Assembly (NCBI GenBank): GCA_045576655.1
Contig: JAZNGW010000032.1
Coordinates: 62,001-126,000 of the forward strand
DNA length: 64,000 nt
Direction of reading: 5' to 3'
Source of the DNA: RGIG8745 sp045576655
Lineage (GTDB): Bacteria > Bacteroidota > Bacteroidia > Bacteroidales > Bacteroidaceae
In this document: piece after piece, positions 1 through 8,380 of the stretch
How the letters are laid out: each line of letters begins with the position of its first letter
Position numbering within the stretch: position 1 is the first letter of the stretch
The notes under the pieces: model-generated
What the model was told of the DNA's origin: nothing
The model's database searches: none
What the model saw: the letters and a program-made list of their open reading frames with translations, nothing else
Position numbers and translations under genes: made by a program

Positions 1-1243
1 CGATGTGGCATCCTGATGCAGCCAGTGCTGTTGATGCCACAAGGTCGTTGCCTGGTGCCGAAAGCAGATTGAGACCTTTTACCGATATGCGTTCTCCGTA
101 TGGCAATACACCTTTTACTGCGCTCATACCGCATTTTTGAGTGCATCCTAACGCTTTTTCTTCAAGGGTAGATATGCCTCCTGCTTTATTTCCTGGAGAA
201 GGATTTTCGCCTACAGGCTCTCCATGACTAAGGAAATATTCTTTGAAATCGTTAATCAATGAAACAGTTTGGTTGAAAAGTTCCTTATTTGCGCAACGAT
301 TCATTAATATTGTTTCCGCTCCGAACATCTCAGGTACTTCTGTAAGCACTGTCGTTCCGCCTTGAGCAACTATGTAGTCAGAAAACACTCCAAGCAAAGG
401 GTTTGCTGTAATACCAGAGAAACCATCTGAACCACCACATTTTAGCCCGACTTTCAGTTCTGACAAAGGGGTAGGGATACGCTTGTCTTTTGATGCGATG
501 TTGTATAGTTCATGCAAAATTTTCATTCCTTCTTCTATCTCATCGCCTTCGACCTTTTGAGTGACCATGAATCTTATGCGTTCGTGGTCGTAGTCTCCTA
601 ATAATTCTTCGAATTTGTCGGGTTGGTTGTTTTCACATCCAAGTCCAACAATTAGTACAGCCCCTGCATTAGGGTGAAGAACCATGTCGCGCAAAATTTT
701 ACGGGTGTTTTCGTGGTCGTCACTTAATTGGGAACATCCGTAGTTATGGGGGAAAGCTACAATGCGCTCGACGCCGTAATTCTTGCCTGACGTGAAGTTT
801 GTTTCTCTTTTAAGTCTTTCTGCCAATTGGTTTGCTACCCCGTTTACGCATCCTACTGTAGGTATAATCCATATTTCGTTTCTTATACCAATGTCACCAT
901 TCTTTCGGTGGTATGCGTTGAATGTGAGTTGTTCGTCTTTGATGGAAAGCGTAGTGTCTACAGGGTTGTATGTGTAGTCAAGCAAACCTTCAAGATTAGT
1001 CTTGATGTGTTTGTCATTTACCAGCTCTCCTTTATGGCGAGACATGAGCAGATGCCCTATTGGATATCCGTATTTTATGATGTTTTCACCTTCGTCGCAA
1101 TCCGCCAGGAGGAATTTGTGTCCGGCTGGAATGTCGTCTGCAAGTGTGATTTCACTATTGTCAATGACAACCTTGTTTCCGCATTTTAAATCTTTGATTG
1201 CTACAGCAACATTGTCAGCAGAGTTGATTTTGATGAATTCCAT
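1..1243 (-). CDS. uxaA: Altronate dehydratase, C-terminal end cut off by the window edge
   Basis: Dehydrates D-altronate to 2-keto-3-deoxygluconate in hexuronate (galacturonate) catabolism; cytoplasmic. About 414 residues are visible, from the ATG at 1241-1243 to the window edge. The first ~90 residues look like the SAF domain that UxaA-type enzymes carry at the N-terminus (MEFIKINSADNVAVAI start, then the GHKFLLADCDEGENI segment). The main UxaA domain follows, with the family-like segments AFPHNYGCSQLSDDHENT and LKCGGSDGFSGITANP. It lies 23 bases downstream of the AraC-family gene on the same strand, so the two are probably co-transcribed and the regulator may respond to a uronate. The stop codon lies outside the window. 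Family assignment is confident; galactarate dehydratase is the nearest alternative but usually lacks this exact arrangement. Confidence 0.9.
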   Translation of the reverse strand, partial: MEFIKINSADNVAVAIKDLKCGNKVVIDNSEITLADDIPAGHKFLLADCDEGENIIKYGYPIGHLLMSRHKGELVNDKHIKTNLEGLLDYTYNPVDTTLSIKDEQLTFNAYHRKNGDIGIRNEIWIIPTVGCVNGVANQLAERLKRETNFTSGKNYGVERIVAFPHNYGCSQLSDDHENTRKILRDMVLHPNAGAVLIVGLGCENNQPDKFEELLGDYDHERIRFMVTQKVEGDEIEEGMKILHELYNIASKDKRIPTPLSELKVGLKCGGSDGFSGITANPLLGVFSDYIVAQGGTTVLTEVPEMFGAETILMNRCANKELFNQTVSLINDFKEYFLSHGEPVGENPSPGNKAGGISTLEEKALGCTQKCGMSAVKGVLPYGERISVKGLNLLSAPGNDLVASTALAASGCHI

Positions 1244-1266
1244 AATTCTATTCTATATTTTTTCGT

Positions 1267-2175
1267 TTATTCTTTGTTCCGGTATTCTTTAGGAGTTAAA
1301 CCTGTATGTTGTTTGAAGTACTTGGCAAAGAATGATTGATTTGCGAAATTTAATTTATTGCATATTTCTTTAATCGTGTTGCCATTACTTTTGAGAAGAG
1401 CCTTTGCTTCAAGAATGACGTACCCGTCAATCCATTCTGTAGCATATTTGCCGCTCACGTTATGGATAACTGACGATAGATATTTGGGTGAAATACAAAG
1501 TTTGTCAGCGTAGAAAGTTACGTTGCGCTCATGCTTGTAGTTTTTTTCCACTTCTTTTATGAACATATGAAAGATTTCGTCCTTTCTTGATGCCACCCTG
1601 TTGGACATTTTAGTGCTAATCTCATTTCCTTTAACCTGAAGCATGTTGTATTTCATGAGACTTAAATAGTGCTTCGCAACTTCCTCTTTATATAAGAAAT
1701 CTTTTTCTGAAAGTTTGCGCTTCATCATTTCATATATACAGATTATCTCTTCAAAATACTTTTCATTAATTTGTGAGAATGGGTCGTTCAACTGTTTTTG
1801 AAGAATTTTCATGCTTGTCTTTACATCTCCTTGGTAATCCATGAAGTCTGACATTACAGCCATGCATATTCCTGTGAAGTCAGATGATGTGTGAACTATT
1901 TGCAGAAATTGTCCAGACATAACAATGCATGCGCAACCGCGAACAAGACTTTGCTCTACAAGGTTTATTTTAATTTTGGCCATTCCGCCAGTACATATTA
2001 AGCTTAAGTTCATAGAACTAATCTGTACAGGATATTTCATCTGTATTGACTTGTACTTGTGTTCATTGCATTCGTCCCTGTCACTTAGAAATATTTTACC
2101 TGGTATTAATACTGAATGCTCATTTTCTGATTCGTCAAAATGTGAGAAGTCTAAAATTTTAATGATATTTCCCAT
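1267..2175 (-). CDS. AraC-family transcriptional regulator
   Basis: A 302-residue DNA-binding regulator. The C-terminal ~100 residues form the double helix-turn-helix typical of AraC/XylS proteins: a first helix pair around FYADKLCISPKYLSSVI and a second around TIKEICNKLNFANQSFFAKY, ending in the usual FKQHTGLTPKEYR signature. The N-terminal ~190 residues should be a cupin-like effector domain but show no motif I can tie to a ligand. The gene lies between altronate dehydratase (downstream, same strand, 23-base gap) and pyruvate formate-lyase (divergent, 347-base gap), so either could be its target. A -7-like TAATTTTG (minus strand, 2217-2224) lies 42 bases before its start codon. Confidence 0.9.
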   Translation of the reverse strand: MGNIIKILDFSHFDESENEHSVLIPGKIFLSDRDECNEHKYKSIQMKYPVQISSMNLSLICTGGMAKIKINLVEQSLVRGCACIVMSGQFLQIVHTSSDFTGICMAVMSDFMDYQGDVKTSMKILQKQLNDPFSQINEKYFEEIICIYEMMKRKLSEKDFLYKEEVAKHYLSLMKYNMLQVKGNEISTKMSNRVASRKDEIFHMFIKEVEKNYKHERNVTFYADKLCISPKYLSSVIHNVSGKYATEWIDGYVILEAKALLKSNGNTIKEICNKLNFANQSFFAKYFKQHTGLTPKEYRNKE

Positions 2176-2425
2176 AACTTAATAAATTCTTTAGGTCGGT
2201 TTGATAATAATGCTTACAAAATTAAGATATATTTGTATAAACAGGAAGTGCATGCGACAAAAAGAGTGTAAAAAAGAGTGTATTTTAGTCATTTTGTCTG
2301 TTCTTTTAACTAAAATATTGTTTTGACATGTTCTAGCAGAAGTTAAGGGGTAAATGATTTATTGCGTTTTCAACATTGCATTTTAGGGTTTATGAGCGAT
2401 TTTTAGTCAAATTTTCATTTTACGG

Positions 2426-2439
2426 ATTCTAATTAGAAT
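2426..2439. promoter_or_regulatory. Perfect palindrome ATTCTAATTAGAAT upstream of the pflB promoter
   Basis: The 14 bases equal their own reverse complement. The palindrome ends 31 bases before the TATCTTTG -7 element, where a dimeric activator would sit. The binding protein is unknown; a Crp/Fnr-type or redox regulator of pyruvate formate-lyase is one possibility. Confidence 0.4.
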
Positions 2440-2470
2440 AAATGATGAATATTATAATGCTGAAATTGAT

Positions 2471-2478
2471 TATCTTTG
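2471..2478 (+). promoter_or_regulatory. pflB promoter, -7 element TATCTTTG
   Basis: It matches the Bacteroidota -7 consensus TAnnTTTG and predicts a start of transcription near 2485, about 38 bases before the pflB ATG. No good TTG is seen at the -33 spacing, which would fit a promoter that needs an activator. Confidence 0.5.
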
Positions 2479-2522
2479 TAAAAGAAAAATAAGAACATTA
2501 TTCATCCTGTAATTGATTTTTT

Positions 2523-4760
2523 ATGAAATTATCAAATTGCGTAGAAAGTTTTGAAGGCTTTATCTGGAAAAGAGAAATTAATGTGCGCGACTTTATTCAG
2601 CACAACTACACTCCTTACGAGGGTGATGACTCTTTCCTCGTTGGACCAACTGAGAAAACTCGTAAAATATGGGACAAGCTCAGCGAGATGTTTGTTGTTG
2701 AACGAGAGAAAGGTGTTTATGATGCTGAAACTAAGCTTCCGCAGAGTATTGATACATACGGTGCAGGCTATATTGATAAGGATAATGAGGTAATTGTTGG
2801 TCTGCAGACTGATGCTCCTCTCAAGAGAGGTATTTTCCCTAAGGGTGGTATTCGTATGGTTGAAAGCGCCCTTAAGGCTTACGGCTATGAATTAGATCCT
2901 ATGACAAAGGAAATTTACACTCGTTACCGTAAGACGCACAATGCTGGTGTATTTTCTGCTTATACAGAGGACATCCGTGCTGCACGCCATGCTCACGTTA
3001 TTACTGGTCTTCCTGATGCATATGCACGTGGACGTATTATTGGCGACTATCGCCGTGTTGCTCTCTATGGTGTGAACAACCTCATCGAAGAAAAGAAACG
3101 TTTTCTTGACCGTCTTGACATTCAGGAAATGACAGAAGAATGTATTCAGAGACGTGAGGAAATCTCAGAGCAGATTGCTGCATTGAAGGATTTTGTTAAG
3201 ATGTGTGCTAACTACGGCTTTGATGTGACACGTCCTGCACAGGATGCTCGTGAGGCAGTTCAGTTTGTATACTTTGGCTATCTCGGTGCTGTTAAGGACC
3301 AGGACGGTGCAGCTATGTCACTCGGTCGTGTTTCTACATTCCTCGATATCTTCATTGAGAGAGACATTAAGGAAGGTCGTCTTACAGAAGAAGAGGCACA
3401 GGAACTTATCGACCAGCTTATCATAAAACTTCGTATTGTGCGTTTCTTGCGTACTCCTGAATATAATGACCTCTTCTCTGGTGATCCTGTATGGGTTACA
3501 GAATCTATTGGCGGACAGGGAGTTGATGGACGTTCACTCGTAACGAAGACAAGCTACCGTGTGCTCCACACACTGGAGAACCTCGGACCAGCTCCAGAAC
3601 CAAACCTTACAGTGCTTTGGTTCCAGAACGCACCTGAAAATTGGAAGCGCTTCTGTGCTAAGATGTCAATCAAAACAAGCGCAATTCAGTATGAGAACGA
3701 CGACCTCATGCGTCCTGACTATGGCGATGATTATGGTATTGCTTGTTGTGTTAGCCCAATGAAGATTGGTAAACAGATGCAGTTCTTCGGAGCTCGTGCT
3801 AACTTGGCAAAGTGCTTGCTTTATGCTATTAACGGAGGTCGTGACGAAATCACAGGCGAGCAGATTTCTCCAGAATTTGCACCAATCACAGGCGAATATC
3901 TTGAGTATGACGAACTCATGCGCAAGTTTGAGCAGATGATGCGCTGGTTGGCTAAAGTGTATGTCAACGCATTGAAGATTATCCACTACATGCATGATAA
4001 GTACGATTATGAAGCATTCGAGATGGCCCTCCATGACGGTGATGTTCTCCGCACTCGTGCTACAGGTATAGCAGGACTTTCAATTGTTGCCGACTCACTT
4101 GCAGCTGTTAAGTATTGCAAGGTTAAGATAGTTCGCGATGCTCGTGGTCTTGCTGTAGGATTTGAACGTGAAGGTGATTATGTTCCATTTGGAAATAATG
4201 ATACACGTACAGACAAAATTGCTCTTATGATTACAGAGAAGTTCATGGAGTATATGCGTCAGCACGAAACATATCGTCACGCAGTGCCAACTCAGTCGGT
4301 TCTTACTATCACGTCAAACGTTGTATATGGTAAGAATACTGGTGCAACTCCTGACGGACGTGAGAAGGGCGTTCCATTCGCACCAGGTGCTAACCCTATG
4401 AATGGTCGTGATACAAGGGGAGCTGTAGCGGCTCTTGCTTCTGTTGCTAAACTTCCATTCCAGCATTCAAGTGATGGTATTTCTTACACATTCGCAATTT
4501 CTCCAAGCACATTAGGTAAGACTTCTGATGCTCAGATAACTAACCTTGTGAACCTCATGGATGGCTACTTCACTCCAGACGGAGGACATCATCTTAATGT
4601 CAATGTATTTGACCGTGAACTTCTTGTCGATGCAATGGAGCATCCAGAGAAGTATCCGCAGCTTACAATCCGTGTTTCTGGTTACGCTGTGAACTTCGTT
4701 AAGCTTACACGTGAACAGCAACTTGACGTATTGTCAAGAACAATCAACAAGTCACTTTAA
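2523..4760 (+). CDS. pflB: Formate acetyltransferase (pyruvate formate-lyase)
   Basis: Converts pyruvate and CoA to acetyl-CoA and formate under anaerobic conditions, using a glycyl radical. The 745-residue length is close to the ~760 of classical PflB. The adjacent catalytic cysteines are Cys408-Cys409 in IACCVSPM, and the radical glycine is Gly720 in RVSGYAVNFVKLTREQQ, 26 residues from the C-terminus. Both motifs are intact. It is followed by its own activase after a 67-base gap that contains a hairpin. It encodes the cytoplasmic enzyme only; no formate channel gene is beside it. Codon use is typical of a highly expressed gene here, with many C-ending codons compared with AT-rich neighbours. 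Confidence 0.97.
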   Translation: MKLSNCVESFEGFIWKREINVRDFIQHNYTPYEGDDSFLVGPTEKTRKIWDKLSEMFVVEREKGVYDAETKLPQSIDTYGAGYIDKDNEVIVGLQTDAPLKRGIFPKGGIRMVESALKAYGYELDPMTKEIYTRYRKTHNAGVFSAYTEDIRAARHAHVITGLPDAYARGRIIGDYRRVALYGVNNLIEEKKRFLDRLDIQEMTEECIQRREEISEQIAALKDFVKMCANYGFDVTRPAQDAREAVQFVYFGYLGAVKDQDGAAMSLGRVSTFLDIFIERDIKEGRLTEEEAQELIDQLIIKLRIVRFLRTPEYNDLFSGDPVWVTESIGGQGVDGRSLVTKTSYRVLHTLENLGPAPEPNLTVLWFQNAPENWKRFCAKMSIKTSAIQYENDDLMRPDYGDDYGIACCVSPMKIGKQMQFFGARANLAKCLLYAINGGRDEITGEQISPEFAPITGEYLEYDELMRKFEQMMRWLAKVYVNALKIIHYMHDKYDYEAFEMALHDGDVLRTRATGIAGLSIVADSLAAVKYCKVKIVRDARGLAVGFEREGDYVPFGNNDTRTDKIALMITEKFMEYMRQHETYRHAVPTQSVLTITSNVVYGKNTGATPDGREKGVPFAPGANPMNGRDTRGAVAALASVAKLPFQHSSDGISYTFAISPSTLGKTSDAQITNLVNLMDGYFTPDGGHHLNVNVFDRELLVDAMEHPEKYPQLTIRVSGYAVNFVKLTREQQLDVLSRTINKSL

Positions 4761-4776
4761 TTTATGTATTTATATT

Positions 4777-4810
4777 AAGGGCTGTGCAATCATAAGGCGC
4801 AGCCCTTTTT
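4777..4810 (+). terminator. Hairpin with T-run between pflB and pflA
   Basis: AGGGCTGTGC and GCGCAGCCCTT pair, with one G-U, and are followed by a T-run. It lies inside the pfl operon, so it may act as a partial terminator that lowers activase expression relative to the enzyme, or stabilise the pflB 3' end. Confidence 0.65.
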
Positions 4811-4827
4811 CTATCTTGCAAAATCAA

Positions 4828-5559
4828 ATGAAAGGAAAAATACATTCGCTTGAGAGTTTTGGAACGGTTGATGGACCAGGCATCCGTTTTGTCATATTTA
4901 TGCAGGGATGTCCAATGCGATGCCAGTTCTGCCATAATCCGGACACATGGGATGTTAATGCATCTGTTAAGTACGAAATGACTCCTGAAGAATTGCTTGA
5001 TGAAGTCAAGAAATACAAGAACTTCATCTCTAAAGGCGGAGGTGTTACGTTTACAGGAGGTGAACCTCTTGTGCAGGCAGATTTTGTGGCAGAATTTTTC
5101 CGTTTGTGCCGTGGTGCTGGTATACATACAGCCATAGATACTTCGGGAGTTTTGTTCAACGAAAAAACAAAAACGGTTTTGGAACTTGCAGATTTGGTCC
5201 TGCTCGACGTAAAAACTGCTGATGACGAATTGCATCAGTCGCTTACAGGATGTACTCGTACTAATAATGCGCGCACACTTGATTATCTGCAGGAGATAGG
5301 CAAAGCGACTTGGATTCGCCACGTTGTTGTTCCTGGATTGACAGACAATGACTCCCGACTTGAAAAACTTGCAAACTACGTTGCAAACTATAGCGTAGTG
5401 AAGAAGGTCGAGATTCTGCCTTATCATACATTAGGTAACTTTAAATACAAGGAGTTGGGGCTGGATTATCCTCTCGAAGGAGTGTCTGATTTGAACCAAG
5501 AGCGCCTTGATAATGCACGAAACATATTCCGTAATGTGCTTAAATGCGAAGTGCAGTAA
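4828..5559 (+). CDS. pflA: Pyruvate formate-lyase activating enzyme (radical SAM)
   Basis: Generates the glycyl radical on PflB using S-adenosylmethionine and a [4Fe-4S] cluster. I chose the ATG at 4828 (MKGKIHSLESFGTVDGPG), which gives 243 residues, the usual size. The open frame extends further upstream but passes through the hairpin after pflB. The cluster-binding CX3CX2C is Cys28-Cys32-Cys35 in QGCPMRCQFCHNPDTW. The segments GGGVTFTGGEPLVQ and LLDVKTADDELH are also typical of PflA. It is the second gene of the pfl operon, followed after 14 bases by the folate cyclo-ligase. Confidence 0.95.
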   Translation: MKGKIHSLESFGTVDGPGIRFVIFMQGCPMRCQFCHNPDTWDVNASVKYEMTPEELLDEVKKYKNFISKGGGVTFTGGEPLVQADFVAEFFRLCRGAGIHTAIDTSGVLFNEKTKTVLELADLVLLDVKTADDELHQSLTGCTRTNNARTLDYLQEIGKATWIRHVVVPGLTDNDSRLEKLANYVANYSVVKKVEILPYHTLGNFKYKELGLDYPLEGVSDLNQERLDNARNIFRNVLKCEVQ

Positions 5560-5573
5560 ATCTGTGTAATCCT

Positions 5574-6101
5574 ATGGACAAGAAGATATTACGCAACAAA
5601 GTGCGACAGCATAAGTCTTTGTATACATCTATGCAACTTGCACAGATGAGCAAGTCTGTAATTCAGGCGCTAAAGTTGAATACACACTTTCAGACAGCGC
5701 ATACAATATGCCTTTACAACTCGTTGCAGGATGAGGTTGACACCCACGCATTGCTTGAAGAACTTAAATCGCAAAAGCGAATATTGCTTCCATCAATACA
5801 AGATGGTGAAATTGTCCTTCATGAATATACCTCATCCGATATGCTGACAGAAGGATGCTATGGCATACAGGAATCACAGGGACGTGTCTTTACTGATTTT
5901 GAAAGTATAGATTTGGTTGTTGTTCCAGGAATGGCATTCGATACGCAAGGCAACAGATTGGGTAGGGGAAAAGGCTACTACGATAAATTCCTGCCACGTG
6001 TAAATGCCCATAAAATAGGCCTGTGTTTTGGCTTTCAGTATTTTGAGAATATAGCGCACGACATTCATGACATCAAGATGGATGAAGTAATCTACGCATA
6101 G
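5574..6101 (+). CDS. 5-formyltetrahydrofolate cyclo-ligase
   Basis: Converts 5-formyl-THF to 5,10-methenyl-THF using ATP. The 175-residue form starting MDKKILRNKVRQ fits the family. A start 30 bases upstream (5544, overlapping pflA) is possible but adds residues the family does not have. The signature GMAFDTQGNRLGRGKGYYDKFL-like stretch lies near residues 120-140. Third gene of the pfl transcription unit and closed by a strong hairpin at 6115-6157. A one-carbon enzyme in a formate-producing operon is notable, though linkage to pfl may be incidental. Confidence 0.9.
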   Translation: MDKKILRNKVRQHKSLYTSMQLAQMSKSVIQALKLNTHFQTAHTICLYNSLQDEVDTHALLEELKSQKRILLPSIQDGEIVLHEYTSSDMLTEGCYGIQESQGRVFTDFESIDLVVVPGMAFDTQGNRLGRGKGYYDKFLPRVNAHKIGLCFGFQYFENIAHDIHDIKMDEVIYA

Positions 6102-6114
6102 TGAAGTCTCAATA

Positions 6115-6157
6115 AAGGGGCAAAATATTAAGTCATATAATTTTGCCCCTCCTTTTT
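6115..6157. terminator. Terminator after the pfl operon
   Basis: AGGGGCAAAAT and ATTTTGCCCCT form an 11-base-pair stem followed by CCTTTTTATT. It lies between convergent genes and may serve both strands. Confidence 0.8.
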
Positions 6158-6175
6158 ATTAAGATTTTGATTGTA

Positions 6176-6892
6176 TTATTTCATTTCCAAGAATCCCATT
6201 AAGAATGCGTCCGGGAATACAAACTTCTTTTCGCCGATAGTAAATTTGACGTGAATGAATTTTGCGTTCTTGTCAAGTTTTATCACCTCTCCATCACCAA
6301 AATTCTTGTGCTTAACCTTGCTACCGACAGCCAATACTTCTAAATTTACCTTAATCTTAGTTTCTGTTTCTATTGATTGGGTTGACACAACAGTAGGAGT
6401 AGGAGAGACTGGTCTGACTGTGAGTACATTTGAAGCCTCTTTTTGATTTTCTCCACGCTTGACTCTCTCACAGTGTTTGTTTTCATCTGATTCATTGTTT
6501 GTTGTATATGTGCTATAGTCGACACTCTTCATCGACGTCTGCTGGTTGTAGAACAACTTCTCATACTGCGTTTTCCTTATCGTTGTGTCCCAACCGCCCA
6601 CTTCGTCGTCGGCATGCTTGTCTATACCCGTGTACGTCAGACTGGCGTCCTCATAGCGCTTGAACTTGAATATCGCATCGTTCATCAGCGGAGCATTGAA
6701 CACACCCAACGAACAGAGCATATTGAAATCCTCCACGCTCAATCCCGTAACCTTCTTGAACAGTCCAGGCTCCAACTGCGTGATAACATCTTTCAGACAC
6801 CTCTCGCGATAGTCCGTCAAGTACATGAACACCGGTATGCGTGTGGCAAACTTGATGAGTTTCTCCTGAATCTGCTTGCGCTTGCTCTTCAT
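6176..6892 (-). pseudogene. Truncated C-terminal remnant of a helicase-like protein
   Basis: About 238 residues. The first ~100 (KFATRIPVFMYLTDYRE, then DVITQLEPGLFKKVTGL and FNAPLMNDAIFKFKRYEDA) resemble, from memory, the C-terminal end of large DEAD/DEAH restriction-type helicases of Bacteroidales. No helicase motif is present. The last ~60 residues (VGSKVKHKNFGDGEVIKLD onward) look like a Tudor-like C-terminal domain. Protein-like sequence continues upstream of the ATG (NSYESSTRLMKSK) until an in-frame TAA at 6923-6925, about 20 bases from the repeat array at 6946. This suggests that the N-terminal part was lost and replaced. It could still be expressed from the TTG (6895) or ATG (6892) as a small protein. 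Confidence 0.6.
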
Positions 6893-6945
6893 CAAACGTG
6901 TTGAAGATTCGTAGCTATTGCGTTAGTAACGAGACTTCGCCAAAA

Positions 6946-7060
6946 CACGACCGCGGTGGCGTCGCATCACGACCGCAGTGGTGTCACATCACGACCGCGG
7001 TGGTGTCACATCACGACCGCGGTGGCGTCATAACACGACCGCGGTGGAGATGAACGAGTG
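6946..7060 (-). repeat. 22-bp tandem repeat array A (5 copies)
   Basis: Five units start at 6946, 6968, 6990, 7012 and 7034, exactly 22 bases apart. Each opens with CACGACCGCGGTGG (one copy has CAGTGG), followed by 8 more variable bases such as CGTCGCAT or TGTCACAT. The core holds the palindrome ACCGCGGT. The array lies between the helicase remnant and the 3' end of galK. The same unit recurs at 33858-34047 and, inverted, at 52146-52266. Confidence 0.95.
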
Positions 7061-7133
7061 TTAGGGTGGGATATAGAAACAAAATAGGCCGGACTTGATG
7101 CCCGACCTATCTATTGGTATTTGTGAGTATGTA

Positions 7134-8294
7134 TTAGCAGAGTTTGCGTGAACCGTCACCGATAACAACGTCGATGATGATAGGTTCTTTGCCATACTTC
7201 TCTTTGAACTTAGTCTTAGCTGTTTCGATGAATGGCTTGTAGAGGTCTTCTTCAACGAGGTTGATTGTGCAACCGCCGAAGCCACCACCCATGATACGTG
7301 AACCTGTTACACCGCAGTCGCGTGCAATATCGTTCAAGAAGTCGAGTTCTTCGCAGCTTACTTCGTAGTCTTTGCTCAAACCGTGGTGAGTTTCGTACAT
7401 CTTCTGACCTACAGTTTCGTAGTCACCCTTTTCGAGTGCTTCACATACAGCAAGAACGCGCTCTGTTTCGCCGATGGCGTATGTTGCACGACGGATGTCC
7501 TCTTCGCTAACAACGCCCTTAACTTCTTCGAGCATTGTCCAGTCGCAATCACGGAGAGTTTCAACACCTGGGTGGTTCTTTGCGATAGCTGCTACAACAT
7601 TTTCGCAGCTCTGGCGACGGTCATTATATGGAGAACCTACGAGTTCGTGCTTAACGCATGAGTTGATGAGAACGAGCTTGTATCCCTTTGGATTCCATGG
7701 GAAGTACTGGAATTCGCCACTGCGGCAGTCAAGACGCATGAGGTTGCCTGCTTTTCCGTGTACAGATGCAAACTGGTCCATGATTCCGCACTTGCAACCG
7801 AGGTAGTTGTGCTCTGTTGCCTGGCCAACCTTAGCAAGTGACATCTTGTCAATCTTGTTGTCACCGAAGAGGTCGTTGATAGCGAATGCGAAGCAGCTTT
7901 CAAGTGCTGCAGAAGATGACATACCTGCTCCGAGCGGAACGTCGCCAGCAAATGCTGTATCGAAACCTTCAACTGGAACACCGAGTTTCATCATTTCGCG
8001 AGCAACTCCGAATACATAGCGGAAGTGGCTTGCGTTAGGGCCCTTATCGTCGTCAATGCTGAATTCAGCATAGTCCTTGAGGTCGATAGAGTAGGCGCGT
8101 ATAGTGCGTGTTCCGTTAGGCTTGATTTCAGCAATCATTCCCTGCTGAACTGCTCCTGGGAATACGAATCCTCCGTTGTAGTCTGTATGCTCACCGATAA
8201 GGTTGATACGTCCAGGTGAAGCATACACTGAACCCTCTGCGTTGTTGAAGTGCTTCTTGAAGCGGCTTCTTACATCATCAATTGTTAATCTCAT
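7134..8294 (-). CDS. galK: Galactokinase
   Basis: Phosphorylates alpha-D-galactose to galactose-1-phosphate with ATP, the first step of the Leloir pathway. The 386-residue length is typical. GHMP-kinase motifs are in order: the galactokinase signature PGRINLIGEHTDYNGG near residue 28, the ATP loop PLGAGMSSSAALE near residue 125, and motif 3 SRIMGGGFGGCTINLV near residue 340. Last gene of the minus-strand unit galM-gluP-galK, which puts mutarotase, sugar uptake and kinase together. galT and galE are not in the window. Confidence 0.97.
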   Translation of the reverse strand: MRLTIDDVRSRFKKHFNNAEGSVYASPGRINLIGEHTDYNGGFVFPGAVQQGMIAEIKPNGTRTIRAYSIDLKDYAEFSIDDDKGPNASHFRYVFGVAREMMKLGVPVEGFDTAFAGDVPLGAGMSSSAALESCFAFAINDLFGDNKIDKMSLAKVGQATEHNYLGCKCGIMDQFASVHGKAGNLMRLDCRSGEFQYFPWNPKGYKLVLINSCVKHELVGSPYNDRRQSCENVVAAIAKNHPGVETLRDCDWTMLEEVKGVVSEEDIRRATYAIGETERVLAVCEALEKGDYETVGQKMYETHHGLSKDYEVSCEELDFLNDIARDCGVTGSRIMGGGFGGCTINLVEEDLYKPFIETAKTKFKEKYGKEPIIIDVVIGDGSRKLC

Positions 8295-8380
8295 AATAAA
8301 TTAGTTTATAAGGTTTGTAAAAATATTTGGTTTTTTAGGGGAACGGCAGTTGAATACCGTTCCCTTATTGTTTCACTTAA

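Larger units (their letters stand above)
2176..2522. promoter_or_regulatory. Divergent control region between the AraC-type gene and pflB
   Basis: This 347-base AT-rich gap has no plausible gene. It holds an exact tandem direct repeat of AAAAAGAGTGTA at 2259-2282, two copies of TTTTAGTCA at 2283-2291 and 2401-2409, a perfect 14-base palindrome at 2426-2439, and the pflB -7 element at 2471-2478. Direct repeats of about this size are the usual kind of AraC-family half-sites, so these are candidate operators. That link is inference. Confidence 0.5.

Noticed and set aside
3666..4034. Antisense frames within pflB, galK, gluP and other high-expression genes
   Set aside because: They are shadows of the real genes in other frames, with no family similarity.
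4711..4827. Longer pflA start
   Set aside because: It overlaps the end of pflB and the hairpin; the family begins at MKGKIHSLESFG-type sequence.
6946..7060. CRISPR array
   Set aside because: The unique part of each unit is only 8 bases, too short for spacers and partly repeated, and no cas gene is present.
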